NCBI GenBank assembly: GCA_963787425.1
Contig: CAWBCV010000019.1
Coordinates: 62,001 to 126,000 of the forward strand
DNA length: 64,000 nt
Origin: AP-15 sp963787425
GTDB lineage: Bacteria > Pseudomonadota > Alphaproteobacteria > ATCC43930 > CGMCC-115725
Direction of reading: 5' to 3'
Shown here: one piece after another, positions 55,877-64,000 of the stretch
Position numbering within the stretch: the stretch's first letter is position 1
Layout: each line of letters begins with the position of its first letter
Program-made: the position numbers and the translations under genes
Notes under the pieces: model-generated
What the model was told of the DNA's origin: nothing
The model's database searches: none
What the model saw: the letters and a program-made list of their open reading frames with translations, nothing else

Positions 55877-55954
55877 TTGCCAATGCGGTTCCGACCCGGC
55901 GGGCATTCGCTGAGGAGACCACCCAGGGCGAGCTGGCGAACCTGGACCTCGCCT

Positions 55955-56054
55955 TCGGTATGCGCTCCCAGTGCGTTCTCGCCCAGAGCAACCCGTCGTA
56001 GAAGGCCCAAGTCACTTCCAGGTCGCTCACGGCAGTGGCGATGTGATCGATCCA
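55955..56054 (-). pseudogene. Glyoxalase/VOC-superfamily N-terminal scrap
   Basis: About 33 codons encode WIDHIATAVSDLEVTWAFYD followed by GLL, the first beta-alpha unit of VOC proteins including its metal-binding His. The rest of the gene is not found in frame. Confidence 0.45.
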
Positions 56055-56566
56055 CCGGCGAGCCTTTGCCCGATGTGCATGAGCGCCGTCGTCTGGCGGC
56101 ATCGGGCGGAGTGATTTACGGCCGCTCGATCACGACGCTGGCGGAGGCTGGCATCGCCCAAGTGATGATCGACGCGGGCGCGGTCCGTGACGCTGCGCCT
56201 TCTATCGCAGCACATCATAGGCGGCAACCTGCAAGACGTGACCGACGCGCTATTCCGCAATCGGCGGGGCCGAGACCTTCTAAAGGATGTGCCGACGGAA
56301 AGTCCGGTTACGATGATCGGGTTTGTGTGACTCGCCGCTGGAGGGAACAGGATTCGAACCCTCGGTCCCCCCGCCATGGTCCCCGAGCCGCGCCTCAAAG
56401 GCCTGACGACGATGGTCATCAACAGCATCTACAAAGGCTCGCGCTCCGGGGATTTGTGGCTCGCCAACTGAGCTCGTCGGCTCAACGCAAAGGCGTGCTA
56501 AGCTAAAAACAAGCCGGCGTCGCCGGAGCAGGTCGGCGCGCGGGCGCTTTGTGGAGGAACAGGGAG
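56055..56566. other. Gap with scraps and a tRNA-like element
   Basis: No gene recognised. It includes the third tRNA-3'-end-like copy (56339-56370). The end carries the ribosome-binding region of the following binding-protein gene. Confidence 0.4.
56339..56370 (-). repeat. tRNA-3'-end-like element, copy C
   Basis: The minus strand reads ACCGAGGGTTCGAATCC then TGTTCCCTCCAG. It shares GAGGGTTCGAATCC and CCCTCCAGC with copy B. Confidence 0.55.
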
Positions 56567-58166
56567 ATGAAAGGAAATCTGCGCGCTCTGGCGGCGGCCG
56601 GCGTGTTCGTTGCCACGCTGTGGGTGGGCGACACGGCTCTGGCTCAGAAGACCGGCGGCATCCTCAAGGTCTATTTTTTTGACAGCCCAGCGAGCATGTC
56701 GATCCACGAGGAAGCGACGATTGCCGGCCAGGGGCCGATGATGGGCGTCTTCAATAATCTCGTCATGTACAAACAGGATGTGCCGCAAAGCGGCTTCAAC
56801 TCGATCGTCGCCGATCTCGCCAAAGACTGGTCATGGGATGAAGACAAGACGCAGCTGACGTTTCGCCTTCCCGAAGGAGTGAAATGGCATGACGGCAGGC
56901 CTTTCACCGCGAAGGATGTCGTGTGCACCTGGGATCTGCTCACCGGCAAGTCAGCCGATAAGCTGCGCCTCAATCCCCGCAAGGCTTGGTACGGGAACCT
57001 CGAGGAGGTGAGGGCGAACGGCGATTACGAGGTCACCTTCCAGTTAAAGCGGCCGCAACCCTCCTTTATTGCACTGTTGGCTTCCGGATTTTCGCCGGTC
57101 TATCCCTGCCATGTGCCGCCGCGCGAGATGCGCTCGCATCCGATCGGCACGGGCCCCTTCAAATTTGTCGAGTTCAAACCCAACGAGGTGATCCGGGTCA
57201 CGAGAAACCCGGATTACTGGAAGCCGGGCCGGCCCTATCTAGACGGCATCGAGTATACGATCATCAGGAACCCGTCGACCGGCATCCTGGCCTTTGTCGC
57301 CGGCAAGGGTCGACATGACTTCGCCGTTTTTTCTGCAGGTGCCGCTCTTGAAGGATGCCAAGCGGCAGGACCCGCAAGCCACTTGCGCGCTGGTGCCGTC
57401 GAACGTCAACCGCAACGTGATGATGAACCGTGACGCGGCGCCGTTCGACAAGCCCGAGCTGCGCCGTGCGGTGGCGCTGACCATCGATCGCAAGGCCTTT
57501 GTCGACACCTTGACCGAGGGCAAGGGCGACTTCGGGGGTGCGATGCTGCCGCCGCCGGAAGGCGTATGGGGCATGCCCGCCGACATGCTGAAGAGTCTGC
57601 CCGGCTACAATCCCGATGTCGCGAAAAATCGTGCCGAGGCCCGCGGCATCATGGAAAAGCTCGGCTACGGGCCGGACAAGAGGCTGAAGCTCACTGTCTC
57701 GACACGCAATATTCCGCCCTACCGCGATCCGGCTGTCATTCTGATCGACCAACTGAAAGAGATCTACATCGACGGCGAGCTCGATCCGATCGACACCGCG
57801 CAATGGCTCGCAAAGGTCATGCGCGGCGATTACACGGTCGCCCTTAACCTGACCGGCAATGGCCTCGACGACCCGGACCAGACGCGCTACGAGAACTTCA
57901 CCTGCGGCGCCGAGGGCAACTACGATCGGTACTGCAGCCCCGAGCTCGACAAAATGGTCGATCGCCAATCCATGGAATTTAATCCAGCGAAACGCAAGGA
58001 GCTGGTCTGGGCGATCGAGCGCAAGCTGGCGGAGGACGCGGCCCGACCGATCCTCTGGCACAACCGTTCCGGGACCTGCTGGCATCCCTATGTCAAGGGC
58101 TATACGCCGATGGTCAACAGCATCTACAACGGACTGCGAATGGAAGATGTGTGGCTCGACAAATAG
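56567..58166 (+). pseudogene. Family-5 solute-binding protein (peptide/nickel ABC type), 1-nt frameshift
   Basis: It starts at ATG 56567 with GGAGGAACAGGGAG upstream and a signal peptide ending DTALAQ. The first frame runs through PEGVKWHDGRPFTAKDVVCT, GTGPFKFVEFKPNEVIRVTR and NPSTGILAFVAGK; an extra G near 57310 shifts it. The second frame continues with FFLQVPLLKDAKRQDPQATC, ELRRAVALTIDRKAFVDTLT and ends VNSIYNGLRMEDVWLDK. The span of 1600 nt is one over a multiple of three. Both halves are otherwise full length. No permease or ATPase genes accompany it. Confidence 0.85.
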
Positions 58167-58868
58167 CGGGCTCCGTCGACTTTATTTTCCGAGCGTGCGG
58201 AAGGTCCGATTATTGTTTAAAGGGCCAAAGGAGTTGTCTCACGCCACTGCCGTCCGGTTAAGCGAGTGGTGTCTGCCGATAAAGGCATGATTTTGAACGC
58301 GATTTTGGCGATTTAGCGTCGTGTCGATTTGAACTCGATCTGGCACTTTTCGGAGGGTTTCCGAGGAGGTGCCGGTGAACAGTGGCAAGACGCTTTTCGC
58401 CGGCCAACATCCGCATCCGAAACGCGCCCCGGCGACCCGCCACCAAGGCCTGCACGCGGTTTGAGGGAAGTTAACGCGACGTAAGTTGTGCGAGATAGAC
58501 GCGGTTTCGGCTGGCGTGACTGCCGAGAACTCGGCCCAAGTGCCCCGCCACAAAATTAGCCTGATTCTGAGAAGCAAGTTCGCACGAGACTCCCCGCTGG
58601 AGGAAGCCGGATTCGAACTCTCCGTCCCACCTGAACGAAAAGCCGCGTTAGATCGGGTTCGCCGGCCTTCGGTGACCCGCCGGTAAGCTAGCCTCATCGG
58701 TCGACCCGAGGCGGGAACGTAATCAAGAGAACGGCGGAAACGGCGGCTAATTCTGATCCTTTTGCGCGTCGTTCCGCGGTTAAGAAGCGTTTCTGTCGAA
58801 AGGAATTCTTGCGTATCTCCCAAGACGATCCCGTCCATTCCGCAGCCCCTTTGGTGTCGGCCGGCGAT
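58167..58868. other. Gap between binding-protein gene and phage remnant
   Basis: About 700 bp with no recognised gene. A 199-codon minus-strand frame (58239-58838) shows no conserved motif. The fourth tRNA-like copy lies at 58598-58630. Confidence 0.4.
58598..58630 (-). repeat. tRNA-3'-end-like element, copy D
   Basis: The minus strand reads GGAGAGTTCGAATCC then GGCTTCCTCCAG. It is the most diverged of the four copies and lies closest to the phage packaging genes. Confidence 0.5.
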
Positions 58869-59110
58869 CTAATTCATCCCGGTGTCAGATCGCGGGCGTT
58901 GCTCCGTCCCCGTCGACCGCGTGGCGTAGAGCTTCCCGTCGCGCTCTTCGATGCGGCCCGCCCGATTGCGCCTGGAAATGGCGGCGCCGACATGGTTGGG
59001 GCGAGCCCCCCTTACATGCAGCGGCAATTTCTTGCTGCGTCTTGCCGCTTGCCAGGGCAAGGACCTGATCGCTGAGGTCTCGGCGAGCTGCGCTTGTCGC
59101 CGGCCGTAGT
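58869..59110 (-). pseudogene. Phage-type winged-helix protein remnant
   Basis: Two frames combine into one domain: LSDQVLALASGKTQQEIAAA, then after a 1-nt shift near 59020, HVGAAISRRNRAGRIEERDG and KLYATR. This is a small winged-helix domain of the sort found in phage regions. The start and the frame are both damaged. Confidence 0.45.
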
Positions 59111-59237
59111 ATGCGGGCGCCCGGAAAGAGCCTTTTTGTACCAGTCCAGGAACTGTGCGGTCGAATCGGTCAGCCGACACAGGAACTGCGGCGTGTCTGG
59201 CGACTGATCGTCATGCTTGCCTTTCGGAAGCCGTTCC

Positions 59238-60746
59238 TCAGCTCGATTTGTCCTGCTCGGCTTGCCATTCCATCGAGCCAGGGGCCCAATTGGTTTTGCT
59301 GGGCGTCGCCTCACCTCGCTCCTTCTCGGCACGGAGCGCCTCGGCCTTTTGCCGATAGAATTCATAGATGCCCGAGCCCTTCATCTGGGGATTGAGCATT
59401 TCCAACGCTCCGCTGCAGGCATCGACCTCGTCGTCATGGGCAAGTTCGGGGAAGCCTTCGAGGACGCGGAACAGCTCTTCGTTCCACGATCCCCGCCGGA
59501 TCTTCACGTTGCCGGCGCGGCACTGCGAGCTGAACGGCCCGAACCTCGTGAGCTTGTCGCCACTCTCTGGGGCCGCAACTACGGTGAAGCCGCTGAGCGC
59601 GCGCACCAGGTGGAGCGCTTGGCTCTTGCCGGCCTGCCCCGGATCCTTGCCGAACCCGACGCGGACCCGGTTACTGTCCTGCGTGGCGGTATTGAGCAGC
59701 AATCTGTCGATGTCGCCCGGGTTGGCCCGCCCGCGCACCATATCCAGGAGCCAGTAGCCGCCGTTCTTATCGCGGCCGAGCTTGATGCCGACCGTCCAAT
59801 CGGGGTCGTTGAACTCGGTCTTTTCGGTAGCGGCGAGATCCCAATAGCGGACAACGTCGAGGTCGGCCGGGACCTCGTCGACGACGGCACACCACTCCCG
59901 CTTGAAATAGAGCCCGGCGGCCGGCCGGATTTTCCAGTTGCCACTCAGCAGCCGCTCGCGCTCGAGCAGCGGCAAAGACAGGAGCCAGGCGAGGTATTCC
60001 GGATTGACCTGCAGCAGCGCGGGGTTGTCGAACACTTTCGCCGGAATGAAGGTGACGCTGATCGCCCGCGGAAGCTCGATGCCTGGCGGCAGATCCCCCG
60101 GCGGCGGCAGGTCTTGCATCAACTCTTCGGGTTTATCGGCCCATACGAGCTTTTCCGCGACGCGGATGAAGTAGCGTACAACGCCGGCGCGCTCGGGGAT
60201 CGGAAGCCCGGTCTCCCGGTCGATCCACCACGCCAGGAAGTCGGCAACCCAACTGTCCGCGTCCGGGTTGCAGGTCGCGCGGATGTAAGGCTTGACGCCG
60301 CAGGTCGAGCGGTTGCGGCTGACCATGTAGAAGAACTGATGGGCCGTGAAATGCGTCAGTTCGTCGAAACAGAGCAACGCGATCTGAGCGCCCTGCCAGT
60401 CGTAGACGGTGGTTTCGAACTGCAGGTGCGAAAACTTGATCTTGCCGGCGCGTGGCCAGCGCCACTCGCGCGCTCCGAGGTGCGGGGTGCCGCCGAGCCG
60501 CGGATAGAAGTTTTGGCTCTCATCCCACAACCCGCCGGGGTTGGTGATCTGTGGCGTCGTGCGCCGGAAGAATACCGCGGTGAAGTTCGCGACCCGGCCG
60601 ACGTGGCGCAGCGGCTCCAGGATCAGTCCGACCGTTTTCCCCCCACCGGCCGCGCCGCCATATATGCAGATGTCGGCAGCGGTTCGCAGGAACTCGGTCT
60701 GCGGTCCGGGCTGCCCGGAGATCGTTGCCGTGGACAATGACGACAT
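59238..60746 (-). CDS. terL: Phage terminase large subunit
   Basis: 502 residues from an ATG at 60746. The Walker A motif is CIYGGAAGGGKTVGLILEPL, the Walker B region is ALLCFDELTHFTAHQF, and motif III follows at YIRATCNPD. The nuclease domain starts with VRYWDLAATEKTEFNDPDWT and includes FGKDPGQAGKSQ and FPELAHDDEVDACSGALEML. This ATPase/nuclease packages DNA into phage heads. The expected portal gene does not follow downstream; the region beyond 59238 is decayed. Confidence 0.92.
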   Translation of the reverse strand: MSSLSTATISGQPGPQTEFLRTAADICIYGGAAGGGKTVGLILEPLRHVGRVANFTAVFFRRTTPQITNPGGLWDESQNFYPRLGGTPHLGAREWRWPRAGKIKFSHLQFETTVYDWQGAQIALLCFDELTHFTAHQFFYMVSRNRSTCGVKPYIRATCNPDADSWVADFLAWWIDRETGLPIPERAGVVRYFIRVAEKLVWADKPEELMQDLPPPGDLPPGIELPRAISVTFIPAKVFDNPALLQVNPEYLAWLLSLPLLERERLLSGNWKIRPAAGLYFKREWCAVVDEVPADLDVVRYWDLAATEKTEFNDPDWTVGIKLGRDKNGGYWLLDMVRGRANPGDIDRLLLNTATQDSNRVRVGFGKDPGQAGKSQALHLVRALSGFTVVAAPESGDKLTRFGPFSSQCRAGNVKIRRGSWNEELFRVLEGFPELAHDDEVDACSGALEMLNPQMKGSGIYEFYRQKAEALRAEKERGEATPSKTNWAPGSMEWQAEQDKSS

Positions 60747-60749
60747 TCG

Positions 60750-60878
60750 TCACACGCCGGGCGCTGAGGCCGCCTGTCTTTTGCCGCCAGCAAGCCGGTC
60801 GTTATCGGGCAGAATGCCAAGGGTGTGTTCGGTCTGCACAGGTCCCCCTTCAGGCCCGGTGATCTCGGTCTTGCGCAT
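60750..60878 (-). CDS. Small protein upstream of the terminase
   Basis: 42 residues from an ATG at 60878, ending 3 nt before the terminase start. The N-terminal motif KTEITGPEGGPVQTEH resembles the ITGxxGGPVQ segment often seen near the end of small terminase subunits. It may be a split-off piece of such a protein or a chance frame with coupling to terL. Confidence 0.4.
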   Translation of the reverse strand: MRKTEITGPEGGPVQTEHTLGILPDNDRLAGGKRQAASAPGV

Positions 60879-61103
60879 GTGGCCAGGATGCTTGTGGCTT
60901 GGTTGCCAGACAAAACTTCATCGTCCGGGTGCGCCATGTGCAGCAGGTCGGCGTCAGCAATGAAAATGGGAGCAAAATCGTCGATGGACGAAATTGCCGC
61001 TGTAAGCCGGATGCGGCCGCATATCGGGCACGATTCGGAAGCCGATCCTTTGGCCGATGCTTGAGGCTTATGACTATGAGATTATGCACTGAGCTATCGG
61101 AAG

Positions 61104-61511
61104 CTATTGCCGCCGTTTCTTGGCGAAGTGTTTCTCTTGTGCTTTTTGCAGCACCTCCGTCAACTCGGGATCTCGGCTATTATCGGGCAGGACGAGGACC
61201 ACCGGTGAATTCAACTCGGCATCGGTGCCCGCAATCGGGTCCGACGTCATCCGCTCCCGCCAAGCCCTCTTCTTCAGCGAGAAAATGATCGCCGCGATAT
61301 TGCCCCCCTTGGCAGCAGCGAACAAATAGCCGCACATCGTCGCATTGGCCTCCGCCACACCGCGATCAAGATCATCAGGAAACCGCTTGCGCAGCGTCTT
61401 CGGGGCGCAGCAGATGATCTTGGCGATGTCGTCCTGGGGAACACCGACACCCGCCAAGTACCGCACCCTCTCGCGCATCGCATCGTTTACGGCGAATGCT
61501 CTTCTAGCCAT
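61104..61511 (-). CDS. Phage small terminase-like/HTH protein
   Basis: 135 residues from an ATG at 61511 that lies inside the end of the methylase gene (8-nt overlap); the frame is open upstream without support. A helix-turn-helix is clear in RVRYLAGVGVPQDDIAKIIC and CAPKTLRKRFPDDLDRGVAE, followed by ANATMCGYLFAAAKGGNIAA, the pattern of small terminase-type proteins in Rhizobiales-like prophages. The tail is variable. Its position between a ParB/methylase gene and terL supports a DNA-recognition role in packaging. Confidence 0.7.
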   Translation of the reverse strand: MARRAFAVNDAMRERVRYLAGVGVPQDDIAKIICCAPKTLRKRFPDDLDRGVAEANATMCGYLFAAAKGGNIAAIIFSLKKRAWRERMTSDPIAGTDAELNSPVVLVLPDNSRDPELTEVLQKAQEKHFAKKRRQ

Positions 61512-62832
61512 GTGCGGATCCTGATTGATCGTGCTCTCGCCTTTGGGCGCGCTCGTCGAACGATTGACCGGCGACTTGATGCATCGCCGCGCGCCCGGTG
61601 AAAACCTGCCAGCGTCGCACGACGACATCGGTATAGGCCGGGCTGAGCTCGACCCCGTAGCAGACGCGGCCGGTCATTTCGGCCGCGATCAAACTCGTGC
61701 CGGAGCCCAGAAACGGGTCGTAGATCGCCTGGCCGGGCCGGCTGTTGTTGACGATCGGGCGGCGCATGCATTCGATCGGCTTCTGAGTGCCGTGCCCCCA
61801 GCTCTGCTCGCGCTGCGGGTTGCCGAAAGGATTGTTGTTTGGAAACTCCCAGACCGTAGTCTGGGTGCGGTCACCGCTCCAATGGCTGCTCTTGCCCTCG
61901 CGCACAGCGTACCAGCAGGTTTCGTGCTTCCAATGATAGTCGCCACGGCCCAAGGTGAAGTGCTGCTTGGCCCAGACGATCTGAGCGCGCGGCTGCAACC
62001 CGCAAGCCGCGAGATCGGCGACGACGACGTTGCCGTGCAGAGCCCCGTGCCAGGCATAGGCGACATCCCCGGGGAACAGCGCATACGCCTCCCGCCAGTC
62101 GGCGCGGTCGTCGTTGAGCACCTTGCCCTTTGCCAGCTTGCCGGCACCGAGGCCGCGGCGCGCTCGCCAGGACGGATCGTAGCTGACGCCATAAGGCGGA
62201 TCGGTGACCATCAAATGAGGCTCCGATCCCGCCAGCACTGGCGCGACATCGGCGGCGCTGGTGCTGTCGCCGCAGCCAACCCGGTGGTCTCCCAACAGCC
62301 ATACGTCGCCGAGCTGACTGACCGGTTGATCGGGTACTTCCGGGACGCTGTCCGGATCCGTCAGACCGCTCGATCCCCAACCGGCCAGGATGTCTTCGAG
62401 CTTATCCGGCTCGAAGCCGATCAGATCGAGGTCGAAACTGGCGAACTCGAGCGCCCGGAGCTCGTCGCGGAGCTGCTCGGCGTCCCAGCTCGCCCGCGCC
62501 GCCAGTTGATTGTCGGCTAGGCGATAGGCGCGCTTCTCGTCCTCGCTCCAGCCGTGCGCCACGATCACCGGGATGAATTTGAGCCCCAGCTTTGCCGCGG
62601 CACCGATGCGCGCATGACCGGCGAGCAGCACACCCTGCTCGTCGGCCAGCACCGGCATCGTCCAGCCCCATTTGAGGATGGCGGCAGCGATTTTGTCGAG
62701 GTCGGCCTCGCAATGAAGCCGGGGGTTGTTCGCGTAGGGTATCAGCCGCTCGATCGGCCAGCGCTCGAACTGGTCGGCCGGCCACGGACGTGCCGGGCTC
62801 GCAACCACGGCCTCTGATTCTATCGACAACAT
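61504..62832 (-). CDS. ParB-like nuclease domain fused to DNA N4/N6-methyltransferase
   Basis: 442 residues. Residues about 20-135 are a ParB/Srx-type domain (IERLIPYANNPRLHCEADLD, VLADEQGVLLAGHARIGAAA, RAYRLADNQLAARASWDAEQ). The methyltransferase part has motif IV DPPYGVSYDP, a target-recognition middle, and motifs X and I in YDPFLGSGTSLIAAEMTGRV. The order motif IV before motif I indicates a beta-class enzyme. These fusions are common in prophages next to terminase genes and probably protect phage DNA or alter host sites. Confidence 0.88.
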   Translation of the reverse strand: MLSIESEAVVASPARPWPADQFERWPIERLIPYANNPRLHCEADLDKIAAAILKWGWTMPVLADEQGVLLAGHARIGAAAKLGLKFIPVIVAHGWSEDEKRAYRLADNQLAARASWDAEQLRDELRALEFASFDLDLIGFEPDKLEDILAGWGSSGLTDPDSVPEVPDQPVSQLGDVWLLGDHRVGCGDSTSAADVAPVLAGSEPHLMVTDPPYGVSYDPSWRARRGLGAGKLAKGKVLNDDRADWREAYALFPGDVAYAWHGALHGNVVVADLAACGLQPRAQIVWAKQHFTLGRGDYHWKHETCWYAVREGKSSHWSGDRTQTTVWEFPNNNPFGNPQREQSWGHGTQKPIECMRRPIVNNSRPGQAIYDPFLGSGTSLIAAEMTGRVCYGVELSPAYTDVVVRRWQVFTGRAAMHQVAGQSFDERAQRREHDQSGSAHG

Positions 62833-62978
62833 TTTTTATGCTCCGTAACAAAATGCTCATCCGGTATGTCTATAGAGAGGATGTGTGCCTATCCTTACGG
62901 GAGCGAGGCCTTGCAGATTTGACATCACAATAAAACTCCGTTCCGATTAAAATTTCTCTGATCCTCTATTGCTTGTAA

Positions 62979-62993
62979 GTAATCCGCGATTAC
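62979..62993. promoter_or_regulatory. Palindrome GTAATC-CGC-GATTAC
   Basis: A perfect 6-bp inverted repeat with a 3-bp centre lies in the 266-bp gap between the MerR-like gene and the methylase gene, about 150 bp upstream of the methylase start. It could be an operator for the packaging module. Confidence 0.35.
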
Positions 62994-63098
62994 GACGGGG
63001 TGAAAATCAAAGGGGAGAATCCGACGGGAATGGTGGAACGGAAACGAGTGACCCAAGCCATAACCAAACGGTCAGATTCACTCCACTAGCAGCCATCA

Positions 63099-63890
63099 CT
63101 ACTCTTGCTTTGCAGTGGGTTGAACTAATCCAACGGTATTTGCTGTCTCGCGAAGCAGCTCAAAACCAAGCTGACCTCCTAGAAAGATTTGGTATTCGAC
63201 AATCGCATCACCGTCTCGCGCCCACACTTTCGGCGCGGCCTGGACTACTGGTTCTTTTGGTAAGGGGCGACCCAGTGCAGAAAACGCCTTACGCAAAGGC
63301 GGCAACGTTGCAATCATAAGGCATGTGGATCCGTCTGATTGTTCATCACTCAAACGGTGAGAAACAAGGAAGTCAGGAATTACTTCGATCCGTTCGCCAT
63401 TGAACAAGCAGACAGGATTGTAGCCAGCCTGAAAGAGCCTCAGGCTCCACCCTGCAACATCGGCATTCCGCATCTGCACGACTAGTTTGTTCCGCAGGGC
63501 CTCGCCGACTGTGATGTTGTCCGCCGCTTGGGCGATGAAGGCGTCAATAAAAAATTCAAGATTGGTTTCCTGCCCGTTCGGGAGTTGGACTTTTTTAGAG
63601 TGAAGCTCGCCAAAATCGGGGGACTTCTCTATCTCATCGAGCAGGCGCAGCGTGCGTTCGTTCTCAAGGACGGAAAACGCCGAGCCAAGTGTGTGACCTT
63701 GCCGCAGAAGCTCGGCGATGCGTTGGCACCGCTCCAACACCCAGTCGGGCCAGTAGGCAATCTTGCCTCTTCCCGAGGGATGAGTTCCAACGTGTGGTCC
63801 AGGGATGATCCCTGACTTGGCCCACCGCGTCAGCGTTTTTGGGCTTTTGAAACCTGTGGCCTGCAGGATCTGCTTTGATGTGACACTCAT
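63099..63890 (-). CDS. MerR-like DNA-binding protein with extended C-terminal domain
   Basis: 263 residues from an ATG at 63890. The N-terminal winged helix is MerR-like (SVTSKQILQATGFKSPKTLT, RWAKSGIIPGP, WVLERCQRIAELLRQGHTLG). The C-terminal 190 residues have no recognised domain; the segment QLPNGQETNLEFFIDAFIAQ may be a dimer or sensor region. GC content is lower than in the rest of the window, suggesting separate acquisition. A palindrome two nt before the start codon implies autoregulation. Confidence 0.65.
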   Translation of the reverse strand: MSVTSKQILQATGFKSPKTLTRWAKSGIIPGPHVGTHPSGRGKIAYWPDWVLERCQRIAELLRQGHTLGSAFSVLENERTLRLLDEIEKSPDFGELHSKKVQLPNGQETNLEFFIDAFIAQAADNITVGEALRNKLVVQMRNADVAGWSLRLFQAGYNPVCLFNGERIEVIPDFLVSHRLSDEQSDGSTCLMIATLPPLRKAFSALGRPLPKEPVVQAAPKVWARDGDAIVEYQIFLGGQLGFELLRETANTVGLVQPTAKQE

Positions 63891-63892
63891 GA

Positions 63893-63907
63893 GGACATCA
63901 TATGTCC
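63893..63907. promoter_or_regulatory. Operator-like palindrome before the MerR-like gene
   Basis: GGACAT-CAT-ATGTCC is a perfect 6-bp inverted repeat ending two bases before the start codon. On the minus strand further GACA half-sites occur just upstream at roughly 7-9 bp steps. A protein bound here would block ribosome access or transcription, fitting autorepression. Confidence 0.5.
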
Positions 63908-63944
63908 CTATGGTGTCTCCCTGTCAAGCGAAAAAGACAGGAAT

Positions 63945-63973
63945 CCCCTCCACGTCCCGCAGAGATGGAGGGG
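63945..63973. repeat. Hairpin-forming inverted repeat
   Basis: CCCCTCCA (63945-63952) pairs with TGGAGGGG (63966-63973) over a 13-nt loop. No T-run follows on either strand, so it is not a standard terminator. Confidence 0.5.
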
Positions 63974-64000
63974 AGGGCCTCAATTCCAGATTATCTGTGG

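Noticed and set aside
58239..58838. 199-codon minus-strand open frame
   Set aside because: It covers the tRNA-like repeat and has no motif or ribosome site.
59217..60740. 507-codon plus-strand open frame
   Set aside because: Mirrors terL on the other strand and has no recognisable domain.
63945..63973. Intrinsic terminator
   Set aside because: The stem is good, but no T-rich tail follows on either strand.

Overview
The window is GC-rich DNA from a Gram-negative bacterium, most likely an alphaproteobacterium. This is inferred from the gene families (alternative complex III with a caa3 oxidase, GH15 enzyme, IS5/IS6/IS110/IS21 relatives); no ribosomal marker is present. It is an accessory-rich region in which intact operons alternate with decaying genes, insertion sequences and a phage remnant.

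Layout. 1-1.0 kb: remnants of an acetyltransferase, a Gfo/Idh/MocA oxidoreductase and prfC. 1.1-3.7 kb (minus): a secreted cupin, a PQQ-type beta-propeller protein and a second secreted cupin. 3.9-8.9 kb (minus): the most interesting locus, a RiPP cluster with four tandem precursor genes, a radical SAM/SPASM maturase and a fused ThiF-like/YcaO azoline-forming cyclodehydratase that seems to start at a CTG codon. 9.3-25.2 kb: a decay zone with a broken IS5, a scrambled esterase, a frameshifted solute-binding protein, an intact sedolisin, an IS6 transposase joined in frame to a gltS fragment, broken ndh, a group II intron and two IS110 elements.

25.6-34.6 kb (plus): two adjacent FNR/FixK-type boxes, then a TPP-dependent oxidase/decarboxylase, a membrane protein, a gluconate-dehydrogenase-like gamma subunit, a GMC flavoprotein, an FMN alpha-hydroxy-acid oxidase and a glycogen-debranching-like enzyme. 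Facing it at 35.1-46.9 kb (minus) is a compact respiratory operon: alternative complex III (actABCDEF), a small membrane protein, a Sco-like protein and a type A2 caa3 cytochrome oxidase (coxB, A, C, subunit IV). Most genes overlap by 4-8 nt; actF carries a 1-nt frameshift. An SDR and a GH15 glucosidase follow on the same strand. Together the two halves suggest partial oxidation of sugars and organic acids by flavoproteins feeding a bc1-independent quinol-to-oxygen chain; this link is inferred from proximity.

50-59 kb: more decay, with an amino-acid dehydrogenase whose N-terminal piece is inverted, a perfect sigma70-type promoter with no clear target, an NAD(P)-binding protein, a frameshifted SDR, a heparin-lyase-like secreted protein, a frameshifted solute-binding protein and dispersed tRNA-3'-end-like elements. 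58.9-63.9 kb (minus): a phage DNA-packaging module (ParB/methylase, small terminase-like HTH, large terminase) with a MerR-like regulator and a palindromic operator at its edge.
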